Shown one piece after another: positions 1 to 9,752 of a stretch of 64,000 nucleotides of DNA (its first letter is position 1; the number at the start of each line of letters is the position of its first letter). Origin of the DNA: Cohaesibacter celericrescens (GTDB lineage: Bacteria > Pseudomonadota > Alphaproteobacteria > Rhizobiales > Cohaesibacteraceae); contig NZ_PKUQ01000031.1 in the NCBI RefSeq assembly GCF_002866925.1, forward strand, positions 62,001-126,000, given 5' to 3'. Under the pieces are notes generated by a model. The model saw only the letters and a list, made by a program, of their open reading frames with translations, did not search any database and was not told the DNA's origin. The position numbers and the translations under genes are program-made.

Positions 1-354
1 GGAGGGTCTCAACGTCTGACCCGTTTTGTCGGCAAATCCAAAGCCATGGAGATGTGCTTGACCGGTCGCATGATGGATGCCGAAGAGGCCGAACGCAGCG
101 GCTTGGTTTCACGCATTATTCCGGCCGAAGATCTGATCGATGAGGCGATGAAAACTGCCAAAAAGATCGCAGACTTCTCTTTGCCGATTGTCATGATGAC
201 CAAAGAAAGCGTCAATCGGTCTTATGAAACCACGCTCAAAGAAGGGCTGTTGTTTGAGCGACGCCTGTTCCATTCGATGTTTGCCACCGACGACCAAAAA
301 GAGGGTATGGCTGCTTTTGTTGAAAAGCGCACAGCCCAGTTTAGCAATAAATGA
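1..354 (+). CDS. Enoyl-CoA hydratase, 3' part (5' end outside window)
   Basis: C-terminal 117 residues of a crotonase-family enoyl-CoA hydratase, which adds water to trans-2-enoyl-CoA in beta-oxidation. The frame is open from base 1 and starts with GGSQRLTR, the conserved segment just after the catalytic region. It continues with [20 protein letters not shown], the usual second half of the fold, and ends with the helical trimerisation tail. The start and the oxyanion-hole residues lie left of the window. The position directly upstream of rpsT and dnaA is the arrangement I recall in rhizobia. Family call is firm; substrate specificity cannot be read from this part. Confidence 0.9.
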   Translation, partial: GGSQRLTRFVGKSKAMEMCLTGRMMDAEEAERSGLVSRIIPAEDLIDEAMKTAKKIADFSLPIVMMTKESVNRSYETTLKEGLLFERRLFHSMFATDDQKEGMAAFVEKRTAQFSNK

Positions 355-751
355 CAGCAGATTTGCCAACACAGGGCGCGCCAAGGTGCGCCTTGCTTGA
401 AATATCACTGCCAATTTAGCATTATATAAAGCAACTAAGCCGCTTTATTGGTGTGGCGGGGCCAATAGGCTTAGGTCTATTGACGCTTGGCCAAAGTTTG
501 ACTATAAGCCCCCATTAACAGGCGGCCCAGATGGTGCCGCCTTTTGCTGTCGACACAGTCGCTTGAGTTTCCATGCTTTTGTTTTGGGCATTTTGAGCAG
601 TGTGTCGCATGATGAGAAAAGCAAAACGCAACTCCGTTTTGTCAGGTTTTGCTGCTCGTCCTTCTTGGCCTGTTCAGATTTGAGGGCTGTTGTGATGTAG
701 CGGCGTGAGCGGACCATGATGGTTCCGCATGGATAGATAAGGATAGGCTCA
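355..751. other. Gene-free stretch before rpsT
   Basis: About 400 bases with no convincing gene. It holds the rpsT promoter (480-508) and therefore a leader of some 240 nt. A short GGCGC/GCGCC repeat near 377-396 could be a weak hairpin after the hydratase gene, but no T-run follows it. Confidence 0.5.
480..508 (+). promoter_or_regulatory. Sigma-70 type promoter for rpsT
   Basis: TTGACG at 480-485, a 17-base spacer, and TATAAG at 503-508. This is a near-consensus housekeeping promoter. Transcription would begin near 515 and reach the rpsT start at 752, leaving an unusually long leader for a ribosomal protein gene. Seen directly in sequence; activity is inferred. Confidence 0.65.
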
Positions 752-1018
752 ATGGCCAATACCACCTCCGCCAAAAAAGCGGCCCGTAAAATGGTTCGCA
801 AGACAGCTGTCAACAAAGCGCGTCGTACCCGTGTACGCAACACCATTCGCGTCGTTGAAGAAGCAATTGTTGCTGGTGATCAAGCTGTTGCTGCAGAAGC
901 TCTGCGCAAAGCCCAGTCGGAAATGATGACTGCGGTTTCTAAAGGCGTCTTCCATAAGAACACCGCTTCTCGCAAGATTTCTCGCCTGTCCAAGCGCGTG
1001 AAAGCAATCGCTGCTTGA
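752..1018 (+). CDS. rpsT: 30S ribosomal protein S20
   Basis: 88-residue, strongly basic, Ala/Lys/Arg-rich protein matching bacterial S20, which binds 16S rRNA early in 30S assembly. The N-terminus [20 protein letters not shown] and the C-terminal [18 protein letters not shown] are the conserved S20 helices. The ATG at 752 follows a purine-rich AAGGATAGG stretch. It is monocistronic: its own promoter lies upstream and a strong terminator follows within 25 bases. Its position before dnaA is the rhizobial arrangement. Confidence 0.97.
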   Translation: MANTTSAKKAARKMVRKTAVNKARRTRVRNTIRVVEEAIVAGDQAVAAEALRKAQSEMMTAVSKGVFHKNTASRKISRLSKRVKAIAA

Positions 1019-1040
1019 TTTGTGATATTTTGCATCACGA

Positions 1041-1068
1041 AAGCCCGGTTTTTTAGCCGGGCTTTTTT
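1041..1068 (+). terminator. Rho-independent terminator of rpsT
   Basis: 8-bp stem AAGCCCGG/CCGGGCTT (1041-1048 with 1057-1064), 8-nt loop, then a run of T to 1068. It starts 22 bases after the rpsT stop codon. Confidence 0.9.
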
Positions 1069-1082
1069 GTGACCAAATTTAA

Positions 1083-1100
1083 GTGTCATAAAACTGTAAC
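1083..1100 (+). promoter_or_regulatory. Pho-box-like direct repeat
   Basis: GTGTCAT-AAAA-CTGTAAC, two 7-base units spaced by 4, differs from the classic PhoB site CTGTCAT-AAAT-CTGTCAY at about two conserved positions. The downstream stretch has no good -10 and no gene within 600 bases, so function is uncertain. Confidence 0.35.
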
Positions 1101-1166
1101 TTTCCTTAAGGGGAAGTACGCCTCCACATTGCCAATGTTCACTCTTTGATCTAGACATGAATTGTT

Positions 1167-1391
1167 GAATCATTTCAACGTCTTAAAAGGTGGATAACTT
1201 TTAAGACGTTGTGGAAAGCGATTCTTGGCCGGTCAAGATGGTTGGACGTGAAAAAAAATTGAATCCAATTTTCTGTGACTGAACATGACATCTTGCTGAC
1301 AGAATCTGAGGAGTCGCAAGGAGATAAGCCCCGTCAAGATCATAGTAAAAAAAGTGCAGAAATTTATTTGTGGCACCAGAGTCAAAGAATC
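1167..1391. other. Cluster of seven GANTC (CcrM-type) sites
   Basis: GANTC occurs at 1167, 1220, 1261, 1302, 1311, 1379 and 1387 (five-base sites). About one would be expected by chance in 225 bases. GANTC is the methylation target of CcrM, the cell-cycle methyltransferase of alphaproteobacteria. The cluster is non-coding and surrounds the DnaA-box hairpin, upstream of dnaA. The count is seen directly; the link to replication or dnaA control is inference. Confidence 0.5.
1176..1211. promoter_or_regulatory. Perfect 14-bp inverted repeat with DnaA-box-like loop
   Basis: CAACGTCTTAAAAG (1176-1189) and its exact reverse complement (1198-1211) flank GTGGATAA (1190-1197). Read on the minus strand the loop is TTATCCAC, eight of nine bases of the DnaA box TTATCCACA. 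A weaker box (CTTTCCACA on the minus strand) follows at 1210-1218. No T-run follows, so it is not an ordinary terminator. A DnaA-binding or origin-related role is inference. Confidence 0.5.
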
Positions 1392-1727
1392 TGGCTTTGG
1401 TCTTCTTGCACGCTTTTCACAGGCTGTGTATGGTCACTTCCACTGCGAAGAAAACGGTTGCTGCCAATCCATGAAAGACGCTCTATGTGCGCTTTCAAAA
1501 CAAACAGGGGCAACCTAATCGAGTAGACTGATTTTATCACCAAACCCGATGCATAGTTGGGTGAACGTGACTTGTGGGCAGCAAGGGGTCAGTCGTTATG
1601 TTCGGGCTTTGTTGACTTTATGCATGGATCGCTTCGGCATTCGTGCATCCGCTGCCCATATACAACATGTGTTTAATCTCTTTGAAAGGGTGTGCTTTTT
1701 GGGTCCGCCTTGTGGGAGTGTTTGTCT

Positions 1728-2168
1728 TTGACCGATCCGGATTCCTATGCAGGCGATAAAGAGGTGCTCGAGGCTTGGCATCTTTTGACGCAGAATCCCA
1801 ATGCCGTGCTCATCGATGTACGGACACATGCTGAATGGTCTTACGTCGGCGTACCGATGTTCGAAGATCCAGCGAGAGACGTCATTCTGGTTGAATGGCT
1901 TTCCTACCCTGCGATGCAGGTCAATGCCGACTTTGGGGAGCGGCTGAAGAAAGAGCTCGACGAACGCAATATTTTGCCTGACGCACCTTTGTTTTTCCTT
2001 TGCCGATCTGGGGTTCGATCCCTGCATGCGGCTATTGAGATAACCAAAAGCTGGCAGGGGCCGTGTTACAATATCGCTTCTGGCTTTGAAGGAGATATGG
2101 ATTCCAAGTTGCAACGGGGGCATTGCAACGGTTGGAAGCAGGCAGGCTTGCCTTGGCGACAGTTCTAG
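1728..2168 (+). CDS. Rhodanese-like domain protein
   Basis: 146-residue single rhodanese domain. ALIDVRTHAEWSYVGVP is the conserved N-terminal cyclisation motif and FLCRSGVRSLHAA carries the active-site loop with the persulfide-forming cysteine (CRSGVRS). Such proteins carry sulfane sulfur; the acceptor cannot be told. I chose the TTG at 1728 because GGGAG sits nine bases upstream and the protein then begins MTDPDSYAGD. A GTG at 1692 would add 12 residues lacking family character. It stands alone, 159 bases before dnaA, in the same direction. No terminator is visible in between, so some dnaA transcription could read through it. Confidence 0.85.
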   Translation: MTDPDSYAGDKEVLEAWHLLTQNPNAVLIDVRTHAEWSYVGVPMFEDPARDVILVEWLSYPAMQVNADFGERLKKELDERNILPDAPLFFLCRSGVRSLHAAIEITKSWQGPCYNIASGFEGDMDSKLQRGHCNGWKQAGLPWRQF

Positions 2169-2327
2169 AGCGACAATTTTGAGAATCTCAATTGCCGAAT
2201 GAGGCAGCTTGGGTTAGAAGATGCAACTTGGTCACATTGAAGAGAGCGAGAAAAGATCTCGCCGACATTGCGACTTATCAAGGAATAAGCTGTGTTATGC
2301 AGCTATTAGGCTTAGGCTAGAAAAATA

Positions 2328-3848
2328 ATGACAATGCAGCAGACGGCCACAAAGGGAAATGCTAATTTGGAGATGGGTTCGGCGGCTCATCAAACTTTTC
2401 CCGGGGCTGACTCCCCAAAAGAGGAGCCTCTAGTGAAAGTGGGCAAAGAAGAATGGGATCGTGTAAAAAAACGGTTGCGGACAGAACTGGGCGAAGACGT
2501 TTATTCCAGCTGGTTTGCGGGCGTTGATTTAGAAGATGAACAGAATGGCTTGATCATTCTGTCAGTCTCGACCCGCTTTCTAAAATCTTGGATCCAGTCC
2601 CATTACGGGGAACTGTTGATGGCGCTTTGGCGTGAGGAATGCGAGCAAGTGCGCCGCATCGATCTCTATGTGCGTGGTGCTGTTCGCCCTAAACCGGTTC
2701 AAAATAAGCCACAAGCACAAGCCGCCAATGCGGCTGGCAAGGAAGGTGGCTTTACAAGGCATCAGTCCTCCATGTCCATGGGACAGGACCATGATCACCT
2801 TGGCGGTTCTCCGCTTGATCCGCGTCTGACCTTTGATACCTTCGTGATCGGTCAATCCAACACGCTTGCGCACGCTGCAGCCAAGCAGGTCGCCATGGCA
2901 CAGCCAGGACAGCCTGTTTCCTTCAATCCTTTGTTTCTTCATGCTTCGGTCGGTTTGGGCAAAACCCATTTGTTGCAAGCAATTGCTTGGGAAGCAAAAA
3001 AATCCAACTCCACGGCTAAAGTCCTGTATTTGACCGCTGAGCGCTTCATGTACAGCTTTGTGCAGGCACTTAAGAGCCAGTCGGCCCTCGATTTCAAAGA
3101 CACATTACGCGATATTGACATCCTGTTGATTGACGACTTGCAATTCCTGCAAGGCAAATCCATTCAGCAGGAATTCTGTCACACGCTCAACAGCCTGATT
3201 GATGGCGCCCGCCAGGTGGTTGTCGCAGCTGACCGTCCTCCTGTTGAACTGGAAAGTCTCGATGAGCGCGTGCGTTCGCGCTTGGCTGGTGGTTTGGTGA
3301 GCGAATTACAGCCTCTTGAAAAAGAATTGCGTCGTTCGATTCTTGCCGATCGCGCGTCTCAAGCCTCACGTCGGGATCCAAACCTTGCGATTCCCGAGCT
3401 GGTGCTTGACCATGTAGCCGGTATTATCCGCTCCAATGGACGTGATCTTGATGGGGCGTTCAACCGTCTGATGGCGCATAATCAGCTGACCGGCGCTCCC
3501 ATTTCGATTGAAATGGCCGAGCAGGCACTGAAAGATTTGATCCGCTCCAAAGAACCGCGCCGCATTCGTATTGAAGACATTCAGCGCGTTGTGTCCAAGC
3601 ATTATAATGTCTCGCGCTCAGACCTGCTTTCCTCGCGCCGGACAAGGACCATCGTTCGGCCGCGTCAAATCGCTATGTATTTGGCGAAAATGCTGACACC
3701 ACGCTCGTTGCCTGAAATCGGTCGTCGCTTTGGCGGCAGGGATCACACCACGGTATTGCACGCGGTGCGCAAGATTGAAGAGTTGGCATCATCCGATAAT
3801 ACATTGCAGCAGGAAATTGAAATGTTGAAACGGAACATTTCCGATTAG
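2328..3848 (+). CDS. dnaA: Chromosomal replication initiator DnaA
   Basis: 506-residue AAA+ ATPase that opens the chromosomal origin. Domain I is about residues 38-105 ([23 protein letters not shown]). A variable linker runs to about 165. The ATPase core carries Walker [10 protein letters not shown] (about 207-214) and Walker B ILLIDD (about 265-270). The C-terminal DNA-binding domain ends with the DnaA signature [16 protein letters not shown] (about 469-484). ATGs at 2328 and 2334 are both possible starts and the ribosome binding site is weak. The GANTC cluster and DnaA-box hairpin more than 900 bases upstream may belong to its control, but this is not shown. Confidence 0.98.
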   Translation: MTMQQTATKGNANLEMGSAAHQTFPGADSPKEEPLVKVGKEEWDRVKKRLRTELGEDVYSSWFAGVDLEDEQNGLIILSVSTRFLKSWIQSHYGELLMALWREECEQVRRIDLYVRGAVRPKPVQNKPQAQAANAAGKEGGFTRHQSSMSMGQDHDHLGGSPLDPRLTFDTFVIGQSNTLAHAAAKQVAMAQPGQPVSFNPLFLHASVGLGKTHLLQAIAWEAKKSNSTAKVLYLTAERFMYSFVQALKSQSALDFKDTLRDIDILLIDDLQFLQGKSIQQEFCHTLNSLIDGARQVVVAADRPPVELESLDERVRSRLAGGLVSELQPLEKELRRSILADRASQASRRDPNLAIPELVLDHVAGIIRSNGRDLDGAFNRLMAHNQLTGAPISIEMAEQALKDLIRSKEPRRIRIEDIQRVVSKHYNVSRSDLLSSRRTRTIVRPRQIAMYLAKMLTPRSLPEIGRRFGGRDHTTVLHAVRKIEELASSDNTLQQEIEMLKRNISD

Positions 3849-3926
3849 GCACCTGCCTGCTTGAAAAATGGTTTGCGCTTCAGCGCTGCCTGAAAACAAG
3901 TCCCGCTAATACCAAAAGAAAAATGA

Positions 3927-3956
3927 GGGGATCGAGCCAGATTTGGCACGATCCCC
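3927..3956 (+). terminator. Hairpin after dnaA
   Basis: 8-bp perfect stem GGGGATCG/CGATCCCC (3927-3934 with 3949-3956) in the 209-base dnaA-dnaN gap. The tail has only two T residues, so termination would be weak or Rho-assisted. Confidence 0.4.
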
Positions 3957-4057
3957 TTGCCATATGGACCCTTTCGGGGCAAAGTTGCAGCCCCGCCCCT
4001 TGAAGGTCTTGGCTAGGGCACGCGTATTATTTGTAAAGAAGTAGGGAAATCTGGGAT

Positions 4058-5176
4058 ATGAAAGTCACTCTCGAGCGGGCAACCCTTTTGAAGTCGCTGA
4101 ACCATGTCCACCGGGTCGTCGAACGGCGCAACACCATTCCGATCCTGTCGAACATTATGCTGCGAGCAGAAGGTGGCGATCTGGTTTTCAAAGCCACCGA
4201 TCTAGACTTGGAAGTATTGGAAACCGCACCCGCGATGGTCGAAGTCGGCGGCGCGACCACAGTTCCGGCTCATATGCTTTATGACATTGTCCGCAAATTG
4301 CCGGACGGGTCTGAAGTCACGTTGGAGACCAACGAAGACCAGACGTCTATGGCGATTGTTGCGGGCAGATCCCGTTTCACCTTACAGATTTTGCCGGTTA
4401 CCGACTTCCCCGATATCACAGCGGGCGAATTTACCCATCGATTTTCGATTCCGGCGATGGATCTCAAACGCCTGATCGATCACACCCAGTTTGCCATCTC
4501 AACTGAAGAGACCCGTTATTATCTCAACGGTATTTATGTGCATAGTCTGGAGCTGGATGGGCAGTCCACTTTGCGCGCCGTTGCTACAGACGGTCATCGC
4601 CTGGCGCAGGCACAATTGGCCGCACCAGAAGGCGCTTCCGGCATGCCCGGTGTAATCGTGCCACGTAAAACCGTGTCCGAAGTGCAAAAGCTGATTGAAG
4701 ATCCAGAAGCCAACATCGCTGTGGAATTGTCCGAGACCAAAATTCGCCTGACAATCGGCCCGGTTGTGCTGACCTCCAAGTTGATTGACGGCACCTTCCC
4801 CGACTATGAGAAAGTCATTCCCAAGGGCAATGATAAAATCATGAAAGTGGAAAATAGCCTATTTGCTCAAGCTGTTGATCGTGTTTCTACCGTCTCCAAC
4901 GAACGCGGGCGGGCGGTTAAATTGAGCCTTGAGCAGGGTCGCCTTGTGCTGTCCGTGTCGAACCCCGATTCGGGCACTGCGACTGATGAGCTGGCCGTTG
5001 AGTATGATGCTGAAGGAATGGAAATCGGCTTCAATGCACGCTATTTGCTCGACATCACAAATCAATTGGAAAGCGATAGCGCCTTGTTCCGCTTGGCTGA
5101 TTCCGGCTCACCGACACTCATTCAGGACGAAGGCGATATCAATACGCTTTATGTCTTGATGCCGATGCGGGTTTAG
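4058..5176 (+). CDS. dnaN: DNA polymerase III beta subunit (sliding clamp)
   Basis: 372-residue ring-forming clamp that holds DNA polymerase III on the template, of normal length with three repeated clamp folds. MKVTLERATLLKSLNHVHRVVERRNTIPIL is the conserved N-terminus (first 20 residues are the strongest match). The C-terminus YVLMPMRV is the typical end of the third domain. It sits 209 bases after dnaA and 70 bases before recF, with a strong terminator in the second gap. Hence dnaN need not share a full-length transcript with recF. Confidence 0.98.
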   Translation: MKVTLERATLLKSLNHVHRVVERRNTIPILSNIMLRAEGGDLVFKATDLDLEVLETAPAMVEVGGATTVPAHMLYDIVRKLPDGSEVTLETNEDQTSMAIVAGRSRFTLQILPVTDFPDITAGEFTHRFSIPAMDLKRLIDHTQFAISTEETRYYLNGIYVHSLELDGQSTLRAVATDGHRLAQAQLAAPEGASGMPGVIVPRKTVSEVQKLIEDPEANIAVELSETKIRLTIGPVVLTSKLIDGTFPDYEKVIPKGNDKIMKVENSLFAQAVDRVSTVSNERGRAVKLSLEQGRLVLSVSNPDSGTATDELAVEYDAEGMEIGFNARYLLDITNQLESDSALFRLADSGSPTLIQDEGDINTLYVLMPMRV

Positions 5177-5196
5177 GCCGAACACATATCCGAAAG

Positions 5197-5220
5197 AAGG
5201 GCGCATCATGCGCCCTTTTT
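5197..5220 (+). terminator. Rho-independent terminator of dnaN
   Basis: 9-bp stem AAGGGCGCA/TGCGCCCTT with loop TCA (5197-5205, 5209-5217) running into T5. It sits 20 bases after the dnaN stop. Confidence 0.88.
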
Positions 5221-5246
5221 GACTCAATGACAGGACGACGGCTTTC

Positions 5247-6455
5247 ATGACTGAGGCAGACCACCCGGCACCGACCGCGCAGGATGTTGCTCATCCGGTC
5301 GACAAGGTCTCGGTTTCGTCCGTCTCTCTATCAGATTTCCGCAATTATACCTCGCTCACCCTGCCCTTGTCCGGACGCCATGTTGTGCTGACAGGGGCCA
5401 ATGGATCTGGCAAGACCAATTTGCTGGAGGCTATCTCCTTTCTCTCCCCGGGTCGAGGCTTGAGGCGGGTTGCCTATCCAGAGATTGCCCGCGAGGGCGC
5501 AACCGGCGCCTGGGCCGTTTCGGTCAATCTCGACACCCCCTATGGCGACGTGAAGCTCGGCACAGGGCTGCAACCGGGCCCTGACGGCACGCTACAGCGG
5601 CGCATCCGCATCAATGGGGCCTCTGCGAAATCAGCAGAAAGCCTATCTGATCATATCGCGGTTCTTTGGCTTACTCCGATGATGGACAGCATGTTCACCG
5701 GTGCCGCCTCGGAGCGCCGCAAATGGTTGGATCGCATGGTTCTAGCCATCGACAAAAGCCATGGCACACGGGTCAATGCTTTTGAAAAAGCCATGCGCCA
5801 GCGTAATCGTCTGTTGGAAGACGCCCCTCAAGAAGCGGTATGGCTGGATGGCATCGAAGCGCAAATGGCAGAGTATGGCTCGGCCATTGCGACAGCGCGA
5901 GCAGAAATGGTTTCACTGCTCAATCGGTCTTTGGCTATTCTCCATGGCGAGGCAGGCACATCCGCTTTCCCCAACGCACTGCTCGATCTTGATGGAATGT
6001 TGGAGAAAGAGGCGTTTGTGCGCCCTGCGGTGGAGAGTGAAGAACATTATCGCAGTGTGTTGGTACAGATGCGCCGCCGGGACCGGGCAGCAGGTCGTAC
6101 ATTAGAAGGCCCCCATCGGTCCGACCTCATTGTCCGACATGCGCCCAAAAACATGCCAGCGTCAAAATGCTCAACCGGCGAGCAAAAAGCCTTGTTGCTC
6201 GGAATTGTGCTCGCGCATGCCCATTTGGTATCCGAACGGCGCGAACGAACCCCTTTGGTGCTGCTGGATGAAGTTGCGGCACATTTGGATGAAAGCCGCA
6301 GGCTTGGGCTGTTCGATTTGTTGGATCGGCTTGGCTGCCAGGCATGGGTCACCGGCACTGATGATGCTGTTTTTGCACCGCTACAAGCGCGCGCAGAGCG
6401 GTTTCACGTGGACAATGGCATGATAACGGCAATCGCGTCAGCAGAAAAGGGATAG
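5247..6455 (+). CDS. recF: DNA replication and repair protein RecF
   Basis: 402-residue SMC-like ATPase that helps load RecA at single-strand gaps. The P-loop is GANGSGKTNLLEAISFLSPG (about residues 50-70), with DFRNY just before it. The ABC signature region is STGEQKALLLGI and Walker B is LVLLDEVAAHLD. About 20 extra N-terminal residues precede the conserved core; the ATG at 5247 is the first plausible start, with AGGACG upstream. The stop lies three bases before the next ATG (cytochrome c), so the two are co-transcribed. Confidence 0.95.
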   Translation: MTEADHPAPTAQDVAHPVDKVSVSSVSLSDFRNYTSLTLPLSGRHVVLTGANGSGKTNLLEAISFLSPGRGLRRVAYPEIAREGATGAWAVSVNLDTPYGDVKLGTGLQPGPDGTLQRRIRINGASAKSAESLSDHIAVLWLTPMMDSMFTGAASERRKWLDRMVLAIDKSHGTRVNAFEKAMRQRNRLLEDAPQEAVWLDGIEAQMAEYGSAIATARAEMVSLLNRSLAILHGEAGTSAFPNALLDLDGMLEKEAFVRPAVESEEHYRSVLVQMRRRDRAAGRTLEGPHRSDLIVRHAPKNMPASKCSTGEQKALLLGIVLAHAHLVSERRERTPLVLLDEVAAHLDESRRLGLFDLLDRLGCQAWVTGTDDAVFAPLQARAERFHVDNGMITAIASAEKG

Positions 6456-6458
6456 GGC

Positions 6459-6893
6459 ATGGCCAGATCGAATCGCAAAATCCGATTCGCGAAATCGAAA
6501 AATAGCGTGCTTATTTTGGTTCTGTCTATTTCGTCCTTGTTGTTGCTGCTTTCCAACGGGGGCAAGATTGGGGGCAGTGACGATAATGTGCTCAAACGTG
6601 GCCTTGATAGTGCACAAATTCGGCGCGACGGCATGAAACTCTATATCGGTAATTGTCTCAGTTGCCACGGGGTTCATGGGCGAGGAACCAGCTTTGGCCC
6701 TCCCCTTGTCCATCGCTCCTATGGTGCATCGGAGTTATCCGATCAGGCCTTTGCCCAAGCCGTTCATTATGGCGCCCCCGAGCGCCTTTGGCACTTTGGT
6801 GAGATGAAGCCTCTCAAGGAGCTTAGCCAAGTTCAGGTTGCGCAAATTCTCGCCTATGTCCGCGCCCAACAAACTGACGCGGAAATTCGTTGA
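6459..6893 (+). CDS. Membrane-anchored monoheme cytochrome c
   Basis: 144-residue protein with a basic N-terminus followed by a hydrophobic segment (about residues 16-32) that is a signal anchor or export signal. A class I cytochrome c domain follows. The heme-binding motif is NCLSCHG (about residues 65-72), and the likely axial methionine is in GEMKPLKEL near 115. It should act at the periplasmic face as an electron carrier; partner unknown. The ATG follows the recF stop by three bases. I do not recall a cytochrome here in typical rhizobial genomes, so placement between recF and gyrB is notable. Confidence 0.85.
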   Translation: MARSNRKIRFAKSKNSVLILVLSISSLLLLLSNGGKIGGSDDNVLKRGLDSAQIRRDGMKLYIGNCLSCHGVHGRGTSFGPPLVHRSYGASELSDQAFAQAVHYGAPERLWHFGEMKPLKELSQVQVAQILAYVRAQQTDAEIR

Positions 6894-6993
6894 TTTTCGT
6901 GCTATTTAGGGCACAATTTTGCGCATCCAGAGGGCTTTTCTCAAACTCTCCACAATACGGACGCAGATAGCCCGACTTGTCACCTAGGCGTGG

Positions 6994-7021
6994 TTGAATG
7001 CATTGAAAAACCGCGTATAAG
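6994..7021 (+). promoter_or_regulatory. Likely gyrB promoter
   Basis: TTGAAT (6994-6999), 16-base spacer, TATAAG (7016-7021), 37 bases before the gyrB ATG. Reasonable match to a housekeeping promoter; inferred from sequence only. Confidence 0.5.
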
Positions 7022-7049
7022 TGTGTGGTTAGCCGCAGATTAAGGATGA

Positions 7050-9491
<2,442 letters not shown>

Positions 9492-9508
9492 TAAGACCGA
9501 CATGACAA

Positions 9509-9540
9509 ATTGGGGCCAGAGCTGTATAGTAGGCCCCAAT
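9509..9540 (+). terminator. Hairpin after gyrB
   Basis: 9-bp perfect stem ATTGGGGCC/GGCCCCAAT (9509-9517 with 9532-9540), 18 bases after the gyrB stop. There is no T-run on the plus strand, so it may protect the 3' end or act with Rho. Confidence 0.45.
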
Positions 9541-9632
9541 AAACAATTCACTTGCCTATCTGTGCAGGCCTTAACCGAAGCAATTTGTTTTGGTAGAGGA
9601 CCGACTGCCAAGCAAGCCAAAGGGGGAATTTT

Positions 9633-9671
9633 ATGAATGTCATAGTGACCCTCCAGGCCACCGACATCTAG
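9633..9671 (+). CDS. Possible 12-residue leader peptide upstream of rsgA
   Basis: An ATG at 9633 sits six bases after AGGGGG, one of the best ribosome binding sites in this window. It opens a frame MNVIVTLQATDI ending at TAG 9669-9671. The last codons lie in the left arms of two nested inverted repeats (9653-9692), so translation would disrupt the structure. No homologue is claimed. The arrangement resembles leader ORFs that control downstream translation or termination, but this is inference. A chance ORF is possible. Confidence 0.4.
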   Translation: MNVIVTLQATDI

Positions 9672-9692
9672 CTAGATGTTAAGAGTGCCTGG
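9653..9692 (+). promoter_or_regulatory. Nested palindromes in the rsgA leader
   Basis: Outer arms CCAGGC (9653-9658) and GCCTGG (9687-9692) enclose a perfect 16-bp palindrome ACATCTAGCTAGATGT (9664-9679). The structure overlaps the stop of the 12-codon leader frame. It could be an RNA hairpin or a protein-binding operator. Confidence 0.45.
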
Positions 9693-9730
9693 ATCATCCG
9701 GTCTTGCCGAAAGGTTTGCACCGAAAGTTT

Positions 9731-9749
9731 CTTGCCTTCTAAAGGCAAG
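9731..9749 (+). promoter_or_regulatory. Hairpin covering the rsgA ribosome binding site
   Basis: CTTGCCTT (9731-9738), loop CTA, AAGGCAAG (9742-9749): an 8-bp perfect stem whose right arm contains the AAAGG ribosome binding site for the ATG at 9753. Folding would hide that site, suggesting translational control. Confidence 0.45.
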
Positions 9750-9752
9750 TCA

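Larger units (their letters stand above)
1069..1727. other. Gene-free region between rpsT and the rhodanese gene
   Basis: About 660 bases with no convincing coding sequence. It holds a Pho-box-like pair (1083-1100), a perfect inverted repeat with a DnaA-box-like loop (1176-1211) and seven GANTC sites between 1167 and 1391. From about 1400 to 1727 I see nothing definite. The short open frames at 1275-1526 and 1549-1731 have no recognisable protein character. Confidence 0.5.

Noticed and set aside
1275-1526. 83-codon plus-strand frame between rpsT and the rhodanese gene
   Set aside because: GTG start without ribosome binding site, random-looking Trp/Ser-rich product, and it overlaps the GANTC cluster. 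Not supported as a gene.
2012-2026. GGTTCGATCCC, resembling a tRNA T-arm
   Set aside because: Lies inside the rhodanese coding sequence at the conserved CRSGVRS loop; no acceptor or anticodon arms around it. No tRNA gene was found anywhere in the window.
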